DNA of 64,000 nt from Rhodobacteraceae bacterium EL53 (lineage in GTDB: Bacteria > Pseudomonadota > Alphaproteobacteria > Rhodobacterales > Rhodobacteraceae): positions 434,001 to 498,000 of the forward strand of contig OMPR01000008.1 in the NCBI GenBank assembly GCA_900313015.1. Direction: 5' to 3'. Both the position numbers and the translations under genes were made by a program. The notes below the pieces were generated by a model. It did not search any database. It was not told the DNA's origin and worked only from the letters and a program-made list of their open reading frames with translations. This document shows positions 8,593 to 18,629 of this stretch, one piece after another; the first letter of the stretch is position 1; the number at the start of each line of letters is the position of its first letter.

Positions 8593-9132
8593 TTAAAACG
8601 GGATTTCATCATCGTCGATCCCACCTGACGCAGGTCCACGGCCACCACCACCGCCACCTTGGGGGGAGCTGCCGCCATATGGGTCGCCTTGGGGACCGCT
8701 GTCATAACCGCCACCGTAGCCTCCGCCTTGGTTATCGCCACCGTAGCCGCCACCGCCACCACCTTGGCCCCCGCTTTCGCCGCGGCCATCCAGCATGGTC
8801 AGTGTGGAGCCAAAGCCCTGCAGTACGACTTCGGTGGAATAGCGGTCTTGACCGGATTGATCCTGCCATTTGCGGGTTTGCAGTTGACCCTCGATATACA
8901 CCTTGGAGCCTTTGCGCAGATATTGTTCAGCGACACGCACAAGACCTTCGTTAAAGATGGCAACCGAATGCCATTCCGTACGTTCCCGACGTTCGCCGGT
9001 GTTGCGATCTTTCCAGTTTTCCGAGGTGGCAATGCGAAGGTTGCAGACTTTGCCGCCGTTCTGAAACGACCGAACCTCGGGGTCTCGGCCAAGGTTACCG
9101 ATTAGAATGACTTTATTGACTGAGCCCGCCAT
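8593..9132 (-). CDS. ssb: Single-stranded DNA-binding protein
   Basis: A 179-residue SSB that coats single-stranded DNA in replication and repair. Residues 1-115 form the OB fold ([17 protein letters not shown] at the start, [25 protein letters not shown]), 118-170 are a glycine-rich disordered linker, and the C-terminal tip DDDEIPF is the acidic peptide that recruits partner proteins. GGGGA stands 6 nt before the ATG. No LexA box was seen in its upstream region. Confidence 0.97.
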   Translation of the reverse strand: MAGSVNKVILIGNLGRDPEVRSFQNGGKVCNLRIATSENWKDRNTGERRERTEWHSVAIFNEGLVRVAEQYLRKGSKVYIEGQLQTRKWQDQSGQDRYSTEVVLQGFGSTLTMLDGRGESGGQGGGGGGYGGDNQGGGYGGGYDSGPQGDPYGGSSPQGGGGGGRGPASGGIDDDEIPF

Positions 9133-9312
9133 GGATTTCCCCGTGTGTTGTTATACTGATGTCCGAATCTGAGGGACCCGGCCTTAAGATCATATAATGT
9201 GCCACGCCAAGGCGAGACAAGCGAAAGCACCTGCAGCTTTATGCCGACGGGGAAATTTGAAAATTGGGGATACTTTCAATCTTGTTTGAAACGCGTATAG
9301 TGCGGGGCGAGG

Positions 9313-9912
9313 ATGAACGAACAGGTTCTAAGAATGCGCAGGCTCATTTCTGGGGTGGTTCTTGCATCGTTTGCGATGGCAGCGATGCCGGCGTCGGCCG
9401 ATATGTTTTCGACAAAGAATCGACGCGACCTGTTTAAAAATCAGGCTCGTTTGCTCGATACGCGTGGGGCTACCCAATACAAAGGTTCCAAACGGCTCAA
9501 GCCATCGTCCTCTCAGAGCACAACAAGTCAGCGTTACACCGGCAGTTATCGGGGGGCTTATCTGAACATGGCCCGCGAGGCCGCACGTCGTCACAGTGTG
9601 CCCGAAGAGCTTTTTCTGCGATTGGTTCAACAGGAAAGCAATTGGAATCCTAACGCAAAGTCCCACAAAGGCGCATTGGGTTTGGCTCAGTTGATGCCTG
9701 CTACGGCCAGGGGACTGGGCGTCGATCCGACAGATCCTTATCAGAACCTTGATGGGGGCGCGCGCTACCTTCAGCGCCAGTTCCGCAAATTTAAATCCTG
9801 GCGTCTGGCTTTGGCTGCCTACAATGCGGGTCCCGAAGCGGTTTCTAAATACGGTGGGGTGCCACCCTATAAAGAGACAAAGAACTACGTCAAAAAGATC
9901 TGGGGCAGCTGA
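9313..9912 (+). CDS. Lytic transglycosylase, SLT domain
   Basis: A 199-residue exported murein hydrolase. A signal peptide (residues 1-29, ending ASA) precedes a serine-rich linker and an SLT catalytic domain with Glu108 in QQESNWN, the [13 protein letters not shown] motif and ALAAYNAGP. It cleaves the MurNAc-GlcNAc bond in the periplasm. The domain is the minimal goose-lysozyme-like form. The ATG at 9313 is preceded by a GCGGGG stretch; an inner ATG at 9334 lacks a ribosome site. Confidence 0.88.
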   Translation: MNEQVLRMRRLISGVVLASFAMAAMPASADMFSTKNRRDLFKNQARLLDTRGATQYKGSKRLKPSSSQSTTSQRYTGSYRGAYLNMAREAARRHSVPEELFLRLVQQESNWNPNAKSHKGALGLAQLMPATARGLGVDPTDPYQNLDGGARYLQRQFRKFKSWRLALAAYNAGPEAVSKYGGVPPYKETKNYVKKIWGS

Positions 9913-10001
9913 CAGAATATTTGTCACCTTGCGTTGCATCAATTTCCGAGTATTTCAGTCCGATAACTTGATTGAAACCGACTCACTCTCAGGGAATTCA
10001 A

Positions 10002-11138
10002 ATGACTTCGCCCGCACATCTCTCGGCAATCTTGTTGTTCGCCGCCACACCCGCCTTAGCTGAACCTTTTGACACGCTGGAACAATTGGGCGAAGCCCTG
10101 TTTTTTGATACCAATTTGTCAGCAAACCGTTCGCAGTCCTGTGCGTCCTGTCATAGCCCGGATCAGGGGTTTTCTGATCCACGTGTGACTGCCGCTGGTA
10201 AGGCCGTATCGTTAGGGGACGATGGTTTGTCCTTGGGGGATAGGAATGCGCCGACGGCTTCTTATGCAGTCCTAACCCCGGAGTTTCACAAAAACGTCGA
10301 GGGCGAGTGGATTGGTGGGCAATTTTGGGACGGGCGCGCAACTACGTTAGAGGATCAAGCGGGTGGACCACCTTTGAACCCCATCGAAATGGGGATGGAG
10401 AGTAAGGCGGCCGTCGTTGCTCGGTTGGCTGAAAATCCAGCCTATGTCACCTCGTTCCAAGTCTTGTTTGGTGCGAACATTTTGAACGATCCGCCCATGA
10501 CGTATGCGGCTATGTCCAAAGCGCTGGCTGCATTTGAGCGGACCGCGGCTTTTGCCCCATTTGATAGCAAATATGATCGGTTTTTGCGTGGTGAGTATGA
10601 GCTAACCCGAGACGAGGAACTGGGCCGGTTGTTGTTTTTTTCCGAGCAGTTCACGAATTGCAATCAGTGCCATCAGCTCAAGTCTTCGCTTCTTGATCCG
10701 GCTGAGACATTCACCAACTACGAATACCATAACATCGGGATTCCAACGAATAGGTCTGTGCGTTCAGCCAATGGCGTTCCGATTGAAACAAAAGATGTTG
10801 GTTTGTTTGCCAACCCGGTCGTGGATGACCCGGCGCAAAGAGGCAAATTCAGGGTTCCTACATTGCGCAATGTTGCCGTGACCGGGCCCTATATGCACAA
10901 TGGAATGTTCGATGAGTTGCGAACTGTTGTGTTATTTTACAACAAATACAACACTTTGAATGAGAGGCGCCAAATTAACCCCGAAACAGGGAAACCTTGG
11001 GCAAGGCCTGAAATTCCGCAAAACCTATCGGTTTCGGACCTAACACATGGGCCCGCGCTGGATGATCAGCGCATCGATGCATTGGTCGCGTTTATGAAGA
11101 CCCTCACAGACGCTAAATACGAGCACCTGCTTGATTGA
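10002..11138 (+). CDS. Di-haem cytochrome c peroxidase family protein
   Basis: A 378-residue periplasmic protein with a signal peptide (1-20, ALA/E) and two c-type haem sites, CASCH (47-51) and CNQCH (220-224), in the CcpA/MauG layout. The family reduces H2O2 with electrons from small cytochromes, or carries out MauG-type oxidations. GPYMHNG downstream of the second haem carries a possible Met ligand. AGGGAA 7 nt upstream fixes the ATG. It stands alone between a lytic transglycosylase and its own terminator. Peroxidase versus MauG-like function is open. Confidence 0.88.
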   Translation: MTSPAHLSAILLFAATPALAEPFDTLEQLGEALFFDTNLSANRSQSCASCHSPDQGFSDPRVTAAGKAVSLGDDGLSLGDRNAPTASYAVLTPEFHKNVEGEWIGGQFWDGRATTLEDQAGGPPLNPIEMGMESKAAVVARLAENPAYVTSFQVLFGANILNDPPMTYAAMSKALAAFERTAAFAPFDSKYDRFLRGEYELTRDEELGRLLFFSEQFTNCNQCHQLKSSLLDPAETFTNYEYHNIGIPTNRSVRSANGVPIETKDVGLFANPVVDDPAQRGKFRVPTLRNVAVTGPYMHNGMFDELRTVVLFYNKYNTLNERRQINPETGKPWARPEIPQNLSVSDLTHGPALDDQRIDALVAFMKTLTDAKYEHLLD

Positions 11139-11159
11139 CCATAGGGTAGTATGAAACAA

Positions 11160-11190
11160 GGGGCGCCTCGGATTTCGGGCGCCCCTTTTT
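11160..11190 (+). terminator. Terminator of the cytochrome c peroxidase gene
   Basis: An 8-bp all-GC stem (11160-11167 with 11178-11185) and five Ts, between the peroxidase stop and the convergent ABC ATPase stop. Confidence 0.85.
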
Positions 11191-11208
11191 CGGTGTTCGT
11201 AGATAGGT

Positions 11209-13296
11209 TTATTCAGCTGCGATTTTGATGACAGGTTCCATCCGATCCAAGATATCCTGTGCAAGGTGACACTTGACCTGATGTCCATCTTCCAGTGTCC
11301 GAACCGGAGGAATTTCCTGATCACACAGGCCGCCCGGTACTTCGGATTTCCACCGGCAACGGGTTTGGAATGGACATCCTGAAGGCGGGTTCATCGCCGA
11401 AGGAATATCCCCATCGAGAACAATATGCTGTTTCTCGATCGAGGTGTCAGCGATGGGAACAGCGGACAGCAAGGCCTCGGTATACGGGTGGTATGGTGGG
11501 CTGAATACCTGATCCGTCGTGCCCAGTTCCACCACGTGCCCAAGGTACATAACCATAACACGATCAGATAGATAACGCACAATGCTCAAGTCGTGACTGA
11601 TGAACAAAAGCGTGGTTTTCTGTTCCCGCTGAATCTCCATCAGAAGATCAGTCACCGCCGCCTGAACGGAAACGTCGAGGGCTGACACAGGTTCATCTGC
11701 AACAACAATCCGGGCATCGCCTGCAAAGGCACGCGCGATACCAACGCGCTGTTTCTGACCGCCTGACAACTGTCGCGGCATGCGTTCGGCAAAAGCTCGG
11801 GGGAGCTTAACGAGGTCAAGCAGCTCAAGCATCCGCTTACGCCGTTCTGCTTCGTTTTTCCCAATGCCAAAGATCTCCAAAGCCCGGATGATCTGACGAC
11901 CCACTGTCATGGAAGGGTTCAATGTATCAAACGGGTTCTGGAACACCATCTGCACGTCCGAGACCGTTTTGGTATCGCGTTCTTCGATGGGCGTGCTTTC
12001 GATGTTGCGATTGTCCAGCAATATCTGGCCTTCGGTTGCGGTTTCCAATCCCATCAGAACTTTGGCAAATGTGGATTTACCACAGCCAGATTCCCCAACA
12101 ATTGCGAGCGTTTCAGATTCCCGAGCTTCGAACGACAGGGTCTCGTTGGCTTTGACAACCTTTTTGTCGCCCCCTCCAAAGAGAGCGTTGGCCGCAACTT
12201 CATAGTATTTTTTGAGGTTCTCCATCTTAAGAACAACCTCACCAACGGGGGCTTTTTCTTTCTGCTCTCCGACCGAGATTGGGGCGTTCCAGTCGATTTC
12301 ATCGAACTTGAGGCACCGCGTATGGTGTCGATCATTTCCAGGCACCGCGTCCATCATGATGTCACCAGCGTCACATCGACCTTCTTCGAAATAGTCGCAT
12401 CGTGGACCAAAGTTACACCCAGGCGGGCGTTCATGGGGCAGGGGAAAGTTGCCCGGAATGGCCACTAGCGGGCGCGAGTTCTTGTCAGCGCCCGGCAGAG
12501 GGATCGAGCGGAACAAAGCCTGTGTGTAGGGGTGCTGCATCTCGTCAAAGACGTCCGAAATCGAACCGCGCTCAACCGCTTCACCAGAATACATGACACA
12601 GAGGCGGTCGCAGGTTTCCAAGATCAAACCAAGGTTGTGCGAAATAAACAGCATCGATGTGCCGTATTTCTTGCCCAGATCCCGGACCAGTTCAACCACC
12701 GCAGCCTCGACCGTTACATCCAAAGCTGTTGTGGGCTCATCAAGGATCAGCAGTGCTGGTTTGGACATCAACGCCATCGCAATAACGATCCGTTGCTGTT
12801 GACCACCAGATAATTGGTGTGGGAACGAATTCAGCATCCGTTCAGGATCGGGCAGCCGCACGTCAGTGACAACTTCCAAAGCCCGACGATAGGCTTCTTC
12901 CTTGTTGACCCCCTCGTGAATCATCGGGACTTCCATCAGCTGTTTGCCGATTTTCATGGCTGGGTTCAGCGATGCCATGGGTTCCTGATAGATCATGGCG
13001 ATTTCGTTGCCACGGACATCGCGCAACTCATCTGGTGTCATTTTGGCCAGATCACGCCCTTTGAATTTGATCGAGCCACCTACGACACGACCGTTCTTTC
13101 CAAGGTCTTGCATAACACCAAGGGCCACCGTGGACTTACCGCAGCCGGACTCTCCAACAAGGCCGACGGCTTCGCCGGGTTGGACTGCGACTGAGAAATC
13201 CATGACCGCTGGGATTTCCCGCAGTCGGGTGAAAAAGGAAATCGAGAGTTTGTCGATCTCTAGAATGGGGCCGTCATATTCTGCCAGCTTATTCAT
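11209..13296 (-). CDS. Double ATPase of a peptide/opine-type ABC importer (OppD-OppF fusion)
   Basis: A 695-residue protein with two complete nucleotide-binding domains. The N-terminal half has Walker A GESGCGKST (48-56) and signature LSGGQQQR; the C-terminal half repeats GESGCGKST and has LSGGQKQR. Each half ends with an oligopeptide/dipeptide-type C-terminal region, seen as the cysteine-containing GPRCDYFEEGRC and CPFQTRCRWKSE. It energises the two permeases encoded just upstream. GGAG stands 8 nt before the ATG. Last gene of the operon. Confidence 0.93.
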   Translation of the reverse strand: MNKLAEYDGPILEIDKLSISFFTRLREIPAVMDFSVAVQPGEAVGLVGESGCGKSTVALGVMQDLGKNGRVVGGSIKFKGRDLAKMTPDELRDVRGNEIAMIYQEPMASLNPAMKIGKQLMEVPMIHEGVNKEEAYRRALEVVTDVRLPDPERMLNSFPHQLSGGQQQRIVIAMALMSKPALLILDEPTTALDVTVEAAVVELVRDLGKKYGTSMLFISHNLGLILETCDRLCVMYSGEAVERGSISDVFDEMQHPYTQALFRSIPLPGADKNSRPLVAIPGNFPLPHERPPGCNFGPRCDYFEEGRCDAGDIMMDAVPGNDRHHTRCLKFDEIDWNAPISVGEQKEKAPVGEVVLKMENLKKYYEVAANALFGGGDKKVVKANETLSFEARESETLAIVGESGCGKSTFAKVLMGLETATEGQILLDNRNIESTPIEERDTKTVSDVQMVFQNPFDTLNPSMTVGRQIIRALEIFGIGKNEAERRKRMLELLDLVKLPRAFAERMPRQLSGGQKQRVGIARAFAGDARIVVADEPVSALDVSVQAAVTDLLMEIQREQKTTLLFISHDLSIVRYLSDRVMVMYLGHVVELGTTDQVFSPPYHPYTEALLSAVPIADTSIEKQHIVLDGDIPSAMNPPSGCPFQTRCRWKSEVPGGLCDQEIPPVRTLEDGHQVKCHLAQDILDRMEPVIKIAAE

Positions 13297-13364
13297 TTTC
13301 TTGTCTCCCTGTTGGAGCGGGTGAAACCTTGGTCTCTGCCTGACGCTCCAAATTTATCGGGGGC

Positions 13365-13383
13365 TCGGGGGCATTGCCCCCGA
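13365..13383 (-). repeat. Intercistronic hairpin between permease and ATPase genes
   Basis: A perfect 8-bp GC stem with an ATT loop, no U-tract. Probably an mRNA-stabilising or processing hairpin rather than a full terminator. Confidence 0.5.
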
Positions 13384-13394
13384 ACACGTTATCA

Positions 13395-14600
13395 TCAGTC
13401 ACGCAGGCTTTCTTCGCGCAGACCATCTGCCAGTAGGTTCAGACCCAACACCAAGCTCAGCAAGGCCAGAGCGGGCGGCAGGGCTGGGTGCGGATAGATC
13501 TTAAGCAATTTGCGGCCTTCGTTGATGGTTGATCCCCAATCCGGGCTTTCCGGTGGCAGACCCAGACCAAAGAAACCCAAGGTTCCCAGCAGGATTGTGG
13601 TGTAGCCAATGCGCAGACAGAAATCGACGATCAGCGGTCCACGTGCGTTGGGCAGGATTTCCCACAGCATTATGTACCAAGGACCTTCGCCCCGGGTTTG
13701 CGCGGCTGCCACATAGTCTCGTGTTTTGATGTCCAATGTCAGACCACGCACGATACGAAAGACCGTGGGTGAGTTCACAAAGACAACTGACACAAAGACC
13801 ACCAGCACGCCGCTTGGGACATCGAAGAGATCCAAAATAGCAGGCAAGCCGGGAATGGTGTTTTCAACCACGTCGCCATTGGTCGAGATCAACGACAGAT
13901 ACAGCCAGATCGCGACCCCAAGGACCCCAATCAACAGAGGCGTGCGCAACCTTGGCTGTGTGTAGAACCGAGAGTTGAGCAGCACCGCAAGAAAGATGAT
14001 GGGAAAGACGAACAAGACCGTCGCCATATAGTTCGGCACACCGGCTGTGATGATTTCCGGCGTTACCAACAGGTAGAACAGCAGGATCACAGGGAAGGCG
14101 AGGATCAGGTTGGCCATGAAAGAGATCAACGTGTCCAAACGACCGCCATAATATCCCGCTGGCAGGCCCAGGGTGATGCCAACCATAAAGGCAAACAGAG
14201 TGGCCAAGGGGGCGATTTGAACAACGATCCAAGCACCTTTGATCACACGGCTGAATACGTCGCGTGCAAGATTGTCGCCACCCAGTAGATACCAGGCGTA
14301 TTCACCTTCCTCTGCGCCACGCAGCGGCGTTCCTGGGACTTTGTTTTTCATGCCTGAGGCTTGCGCCAGTGGGTCATGGGTAATGATCAGATCCATTGCC
14401 CCGAATATGCCGGTAAAGACCCAAAACATAACCAAAGCAAACCCGACCATGCCGATGGGGCTGTCAAAGAGTTTCCCGTACAGGCCGAGCCGACGCTTGA
14501 AGGCGATCGACAGGGCAAACAGGATGACAAGGGCAATCCATACCGAAGACAGTTGGTAAAAGATGCGCCAGATAATTTCGAATGTACCGAGAGGTTCCAT
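13395..14600 (-). CDS. ABC importer permease, DppC type
   Basis: A 401-residue inner-membrane permease of the binding-protein-dependent family. It has an N-terminal helix pair, a long periplasmic insertion (about 75-110) and the transmembrane core; the EAA-like loop that contacts the ATPase is around YVAAAQTRGEGPWYIMLWEILPNA. Strong GGAGGAG 8 nt upstream. It pairs with the DppB-type permease 15 nt upstream. The substrate is not determined by this subunit. Confidence 0.9.
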   Translation of the reverse strand: MEPLGTFEIIWRIFYQLSSVWIALVILFALSIAFKRRLGLYGKLFDSPIGMVGFALVMFWVFTGIFGAMDLIITHDPLAQASGMKNKVPGTPLRGAEEGEYAWYLLGGDNLARDVFSRVIKGAWIVVQIAPLATLFAFMVGITLGLPAGYYGGRLDTLISFMANLILAFPVILLFYLLVTPEIITAGVPNYMATVLFVFPIIFLAVLLNSRFYTQPRLRTPLLIGVLGVAIWLYLSLISTNGDVVENTIPGLPAILDLFDVPSGVLVVFVSVVFVNSPTVFRIVRGLTLDIKTRDYVAAAQTRGEGPWYIMLWEILPNARGPLIVDFCLRIGYTTILLGTLGFFGLGLPPESPDWGSTINEGRKLLKIYPHPALPPALALLSLVLGLNLLADGLREESLRD

Positions 14601-14615
14601 AGTCCGTCTCCTCCC

Positions 14616-15701
14616 TTAAGAAATTCGAATGCGTGGGTTGAGGTAGACATAGCCGATATCGGAAATCAGCTGGGTCACCAGAACCACGACAACAGAAACA
14701 ACGGAAACGGCAAGCAGCAACTGGATATCGTTGTTACCGGCAGCCTGTACAAGAACCCAGCCGAAGCCTTTGTAATTGAACAGGGTTTCCACGATGACAA
14801 CACCGTTCAACAGCCACGGGAACTGCAACATGATCACCGTAAAGGGGGCAATCAAAGCATTCCGTAGGGCGTGCTTCATAACGATATTGGGGAACGTAAC
14901 GCCCTTGAGCCGGGCCGTCCGGATATATTGCGCGGTCATAACCTCGGCCATCGACGCGCGTGTCATCCGGGCGATATAGCCCATGCCATACAGTGCAATT
15001 GTCAGCACAGGCAAAAAGAAGTTGCTGAAATTGGCTTCCTTCATCGCGGATGTTGCGGTGCCCTTGAACAGAGTTTTGCTTTCGATCCAGCCCCATTCAT
15101 GCAGTATTGGGCTCAACCCGAATTTCGATGATGCCAAGAGTGCGATGAAGATGACGCCTGATACATATTCAGGTGTAGCGGTTGTAGTGATGGCGAATGT
15201 GGAAAGGGTACGGTCAGTTTTGCTGCCTTCTTTCATGCCCGCCAGAACGCCCAAGATTAGCGCGCTGGGGATCATGAGAAGCATAACCCATAACATCAAC
15301 TTCCCGGTTAGGGCCAAGCGTGTTCCGACGATCTTGCCAACACTGTCTTTGAAAACGGTTGAATAGCCCCAGTACCCTTGCAGAATTCCACAGAAGTTAG
15401 GGGCGTCAGCCGCCTCCATTCCGGGTTCAATACAACGGCCCGTAACAGTTCCGTCTTCGGCTGTGTGCCGATAAGAGGGAGCAACACCGATCCATTCGGC
15501 GTATTTCCGGGGTGTGGATTGCAAATATCCGCCGCGTTCAAGCCAAGAGGCGACCGCCTCGTCAGACATACGGAAGTTGCCTTGTGTTTTGGCAAGCTTT
15601 TCAAGGTTCGGATAGAGGTTCGTCATAAAGAAGACGATGAATGTCAGACAAAGCGCGGTCAAAATCATGACCCCGACTCTGCGTAGGATGAAGAGTCCCA
15701 T
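14616..15701 (-). CDS. ABC importer permease, DppB type
   Basis: A 361-residue permease starting MGLFILRRVGVMILTAL, with a large periplasmic insertion (about 35-125, including a CIEPG...FCG pair of cysteines) that is longer than in E. coli DppB. The EAA loop region is around YIRTARLKGVTFPNIVMKHA. The ATG at 15701 has AGGGGC 6 nt upstream; the frame is open 17 codons further, but the membrane segment argues for this start. Second gene of the importer operon. Confidence 0.9.
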   Translation of the reverse strand: MGLFILRRVGVMILTALCLTFIVFFMTNLYPNLEKLAKTQGNFRMSDEAVASWLERGGYLQSTPRKYAEWIGVAPSYRHTAEDGTVTGRCIEPGMEAADAPNFCGILQGYWGYSTVFKDSVGKIVGTRLALTGKLMLWVMLLMIPSALILGVLAGMKEGSKTDRTLSTFAITTTATPEYVSGVIFIALLASSKFGLSPILHEWGWIESKTLFKGTATSAMKEANFSNFFLPVLTIALYGMGYIARMTRASMAEVMTAQYIRTARLKGVTFPNIVMKHALRNALIAPFTVIMLQFPWLLNGVVIVETLFNYKGFGWVLVQAAGNNDIQLLLAVSVVSVVVVLVTQLISDIGYVYLNPRIRIS

Positions 15702-15786
15702 GGCTGCCCCTGTAGGTGGCTGCGACAAACGCCCGACGTGAGGAGATGTCACTATTTTATTGCTGGACCGATTGGATCGGACAAAT

Positions 15787-15810
15787 GGACCGCGCCAGGT
15801 GGCGCGGTCC
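15787..15810 (-). repeat. Intercistronic hairpin after the binding-protein gene
   Basis: A perfect 10-bp stem (15787-15796 with 15801-15810), loop ACCT on the transcribed strand, without a U-tract. This is the usual place for a structure that protects abundant binding-protein mRNA and lowers permease expression. Confidence 0.6.
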
Positions 15811-15826
15811 TGTTTGGTTTAGGAAA

Positions 15827-17500
15827 TTAGGCTTTAAGGCCCCATTTGTAGATCTGCGGCAGATAGGCGATGTGCATATCAACGCCCACAACAGCGTCTG
15901 TGTGGTGACGCTGGATTGAGCGCCAGTATGGCTGAATGGTCACGCCTTCTTCGATCACGATGGCCTGGATTTTGCCCATTACAACGCGACGCGCATCTGC
16001 ATCCGCGATGGAGTTGGCTTCGGCCAGCAAAGCGTCGAATTCAGCATTTGCCCAACCAAATTCATTCCACGCCTCACCGGAGCGATACGCCAGACCCAGA
16101 ACCTGTGTGCCCAAGGGACGGTGGTTCCAGTTGGTGGACGAGAACGGATATTTGACCCAGTCGTTCCAGAATGTAGACCCAGGCAGGACTGTCCGCTTCA
16201 CTTTGATACCAGCGTCACGCAGTTGCGCGGCAACGGCGTCAGTGGTGTCACGACGATAGCCATCGTCGATCGAAATCAACTCGTGCTCATAGTCTAGCAT
16301 GCCAGCTTCTTCCATCAGGGCCTTGGCCTTGGCTGGATCAAACGGCAAACGCTTTACGTCTGGGTTGTACTCTGGGTGAACAGGACCAACGTGGCAGTTG
16401 TCTGCAGCAGCGCCATTGTTGCTATAGCCCAACTCGAGACAAACATTGTTGTCTACGGCCATTGAGATCGCCTGACGGACACGTTTGTCAGCATAGATCT
16501 TGTTGCCATTTTCGTCTTCGGCAAGCTGGTTGGGGCGGATAACAATGGTAGATCCAGAAACAACGGTCGATTTGGTCAGGTCCAAGCCATCGAGAACTTC
16601 GATGAATTCACCTTCGGATTCCCAGTTCATGTCGATTTCTTCGGATTCATAAGCCGAAACAACCGCAGCTGGGTCAGTGCCGTAGTCAATGAATTCAATG
16701 CGATCGAGGTGCCCGCCTTTGCCTGCCGCGTAGCCCCACCATTCGTGGTCTTCGTTGCGCACCAAAGTACCTTTGACGCCAACTTCGAGTTCAGCTGGAA
16801 CCATGTAACCGGTGCCAACAGGCTTATCTAGCATCGTATCAGCGCTGAAACCTGCCGGAGTGATGGCCGCTGGATAGTCCGCCATGCCTGGAATAATCGT
16901 AATGTCCGGAACGGGCAGGGTCAGTTTGACGGTGTGGCTATCCACAACTGAGATTGAGCCATCTTTCGCTTTGCTTGTATCCGCATCGATCAAAGAGGCC
17001 ATACGACCAGCCATCGAGTTGCCCTCGACGCCTTTGTCACACCAACCTTCGATGTTGCGTGCGACGTCTTCGGCCGTGAAATCAGAACCATCATTCCATT
17101 TCACGCCTTTGCGTACATGTAATGTGTATTCGGTGGCGTCTGCGTTGGCTTCCCAGCTTTCAAGCAGCATGGGCTCAAACGATCCATCCGAGTTGTATTC
17201 AACCAGATATTCCAGCCAACCTGCTGAGAAGGTCGCGATTTGGGTCCAGTCGTATGTACGTGGATCTTTTAGAGCGCGGACTTCCATCTGCATACGCAGT
17301 GTGCCGCCCTTTTGAGCATGCGCGGCCGCTTGCACGGGGGATGCCATGCCGATCATCGCATAGGCTGCTGTCGCCGTAACACCAAGAGCCGTGGCGCGGG
17401 TCAGAAACTCGCGGCGGCTGAGTTGTCCGTCGCGCACTTCTTTCGCGTGCATTTCTACAGCCCAGTGTACGGGGCCGCCTGTGAGTGTTTGCTTTGTCAT
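15827..17500 (-). CDS. Tat-exported ABC importer substrate-binding protein
   Basis: A 557-residue periplasmic binding protein of the peptide/nickel/opine (SBP_bac_5) family. The twin-arginine signal SRREFLTRA followed by a hydrophobic stretch and PVQAAA shows folded export by Tat. Family marks include [23 protein letters not shown] and RQAISMAVD. The ATG at 17500 has GGGAG 6 nt upstream; the frame runs on upstream without coding character. It starts the operon with both permeases and the double ATPase. The ligand is unknown; small peptides or opine-like compounds are typical. Confidence 0.92.
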   Translation of the reverse strand: MTKQTLTGGPVHWAVEMHAKEVRDGQLSRREFLTRATALGVTATAAYAMIGMASPVQAAAHAQKGGTLRMQMEVRALKDPRTYDWTQIATFSAGWLEYLVEYNSDGSFEPMLLESWEANADATEYTLHVRKGVKWNDGSDFTAEDVARNIEGWCDKGVEGNSMAGRMASLIDADTSKAKDGSISVVDSHTVKLTLPVPDITIIPGMADYPAAITPAGFSADTMLDKPVGTGYMVPAELEVGVKGTLVRNEDHEWWGYAAGKGGHLDRIEFIDYGTDPAAVVSAYESEEIDMNWESEGEFIEVLDGLDLTKSTVVSGSTIVIRPNQLAEDENGNKIYADKRVRQAISMAVDNNVCLELGYSNNGAAADNCHVGPVHPEYNPDVKRLPFDPAKAKALMEEAGMLDYEHELISIDDGYRRDTTDAVAAQLRDAGIKVKRTVLPGSTFWNDWVKYPFSSTNWNHRPLGTQVLGLAYRSGEAWNEFGWANAEFDALLAEANSIADADARRVVMGKIQAIVIEEGVTIQPYWRSIQRHHTDAVVGVDMHIAYLPQIYKWGLKA

Positions 17501-17669
17501 GTAGAACTCCCTGTGACGTATTTTATTGGAAGACGATGGAAGAGCATCGGTCCTCTTGGTCCGGTTTGGACCTAATTTCGCAATATGTGGATATCTTTGA
17601 ACCCCATGCCCTTCATTCCGCACCAGATTTTGTGAGAGGTCAATGATTGGTTTCGTCATATCCTGTACC

Positions 17670-17700
17670 AAAAACGACATTTCCTGAGAAGAAAAACGAC
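17670..17700 (-). promoter_or_regulatory. Direct repeat, candidate AraC-family binding site
   Basis: Two identical 9-bp copies (GTCGTTTTT on the minus strand, at 17692-17700 and 17670-17678), 22 bp apart, lie in the gap between the AraC gene and the binding-protein gene. Direct repeats about two helical turns apart are the typical AraC-family operator, here about 170 bp upstream of the importer start. Confidence 0.45.
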
Positions 17701-17719
17701 TGGACAGGGTGATTCCCGC

Positions 17720-18538
17720 TTAGGATCCGGAAACGGGTTGCTGTGCTGCTCGACGGAGTGCCGTCGGGGATTGGCCCGTATGGACCTGAATGAACCGACT
17801 GAAATAGGCAGAGCTGCCAAACCCCAAACGTTGTGCAATATCTTTGGATTGATCTGGTGTGCTGATCAATTCCGTGCGGGCGGCATAAAGCAATCTTTGA
17901 GTTAGCAGGGAAGCCGCAGTATGCCCGGTTTCTGATTTACAAACACGGGTCAAATGGGTGGGTGTTACGTTCAACGCGTTGGCATGATCCGCCATCGATT
18001 CCCCGCCGCCATAAGCGTGAACAAGACGGTGGCAATATCGTTGCATCAACTTGCGTGCAGCGGTTTTTTTAGGATCTGGCGGCGCTGCTGTCTGATAGCG
18101 TTGGAGCCAAATCCCGATGAGACTGGCGTAAGACTGCAAGCTTTGAGACAGGAGATTATCGCCCAATGTGTGTTCTCGATTAACCGCATCAAGCAACGCC
18201 ACGAGTTCAGCCTGTTTGCCAGTTTCGCGAATCTTTAAATGCACGGGCTGGTCGGGCCAGTATTCACCTTGATCTTTAGAGATTAACGCCGCTTGCCCAA
18301 AGCTCTGACGCCCCAGATCAATGGCCATGAGGTGATGTGCCGGAACAAAGATGGCGCTGTGCAAGCTGACCCCTGACCGAACCCCATCCAAAAGCGCCAC
18401 ACCCTGACCGCGGGTGATCCACAAGAGCAGGTGGTGATCACGATCATGTGACAGGTTCAGCTGCCAGGGCCCGAACGGGGTTAACTGCGCCAAAGCGACG
18501 TTCCGAATCGGGATTCTTTCTAGATCAGGGGCTGCCAT
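17720..18538 (-). CDS. AraC-family transcriptional regulator
   Basis: A 272-residue regulator with an N-terminal cupin-like sensing domain and a C-terminal double helix-turn-helix (about 170-265): DHANALNVTPTHLTRVCKSETG is the first helix-turn-helix and IAQRLGFGSSAYFSRFIQVHTG the second. It is encoded just upstream of, and in the same direction as, the ABC importer, with a 219-bp gap holding a tandem repeat; control of the importer is the natural inference. Confidence 0.88.
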   Translation of the reverse strand: MAAPDLERIPIRNVALAQLTPFGPWQLNLSHDRDHHLLLWITRGQGVALLDGVRSGVSLHSAIFVPAHHLMAIDLGRQSFGQAALISKDQGEYWPDQPVHLKIRETGKQAELVALLDAVNREHTLGDNLLSQSLQSYASLIGIWLQRYQTAAPPDPKKTAARKLMQRYCHRLVHAYGGGESMADHANALNVTPTHLTRVCKSETGHTAASLLTQRLLYAARTELISTPDQSKDIAQRLGFGSSAYFSRFIQVHTGQSPTALRRAAQQPVSGS

Positions 18539-18629
18539 ATGTTCGAAAATCGCACACGCTTAAGGGTATCAGGTAGATGTACTCCACTTTTTGTACGATT
18601 TCAGCAGAAAAATGAAACAGCGAACCCGA

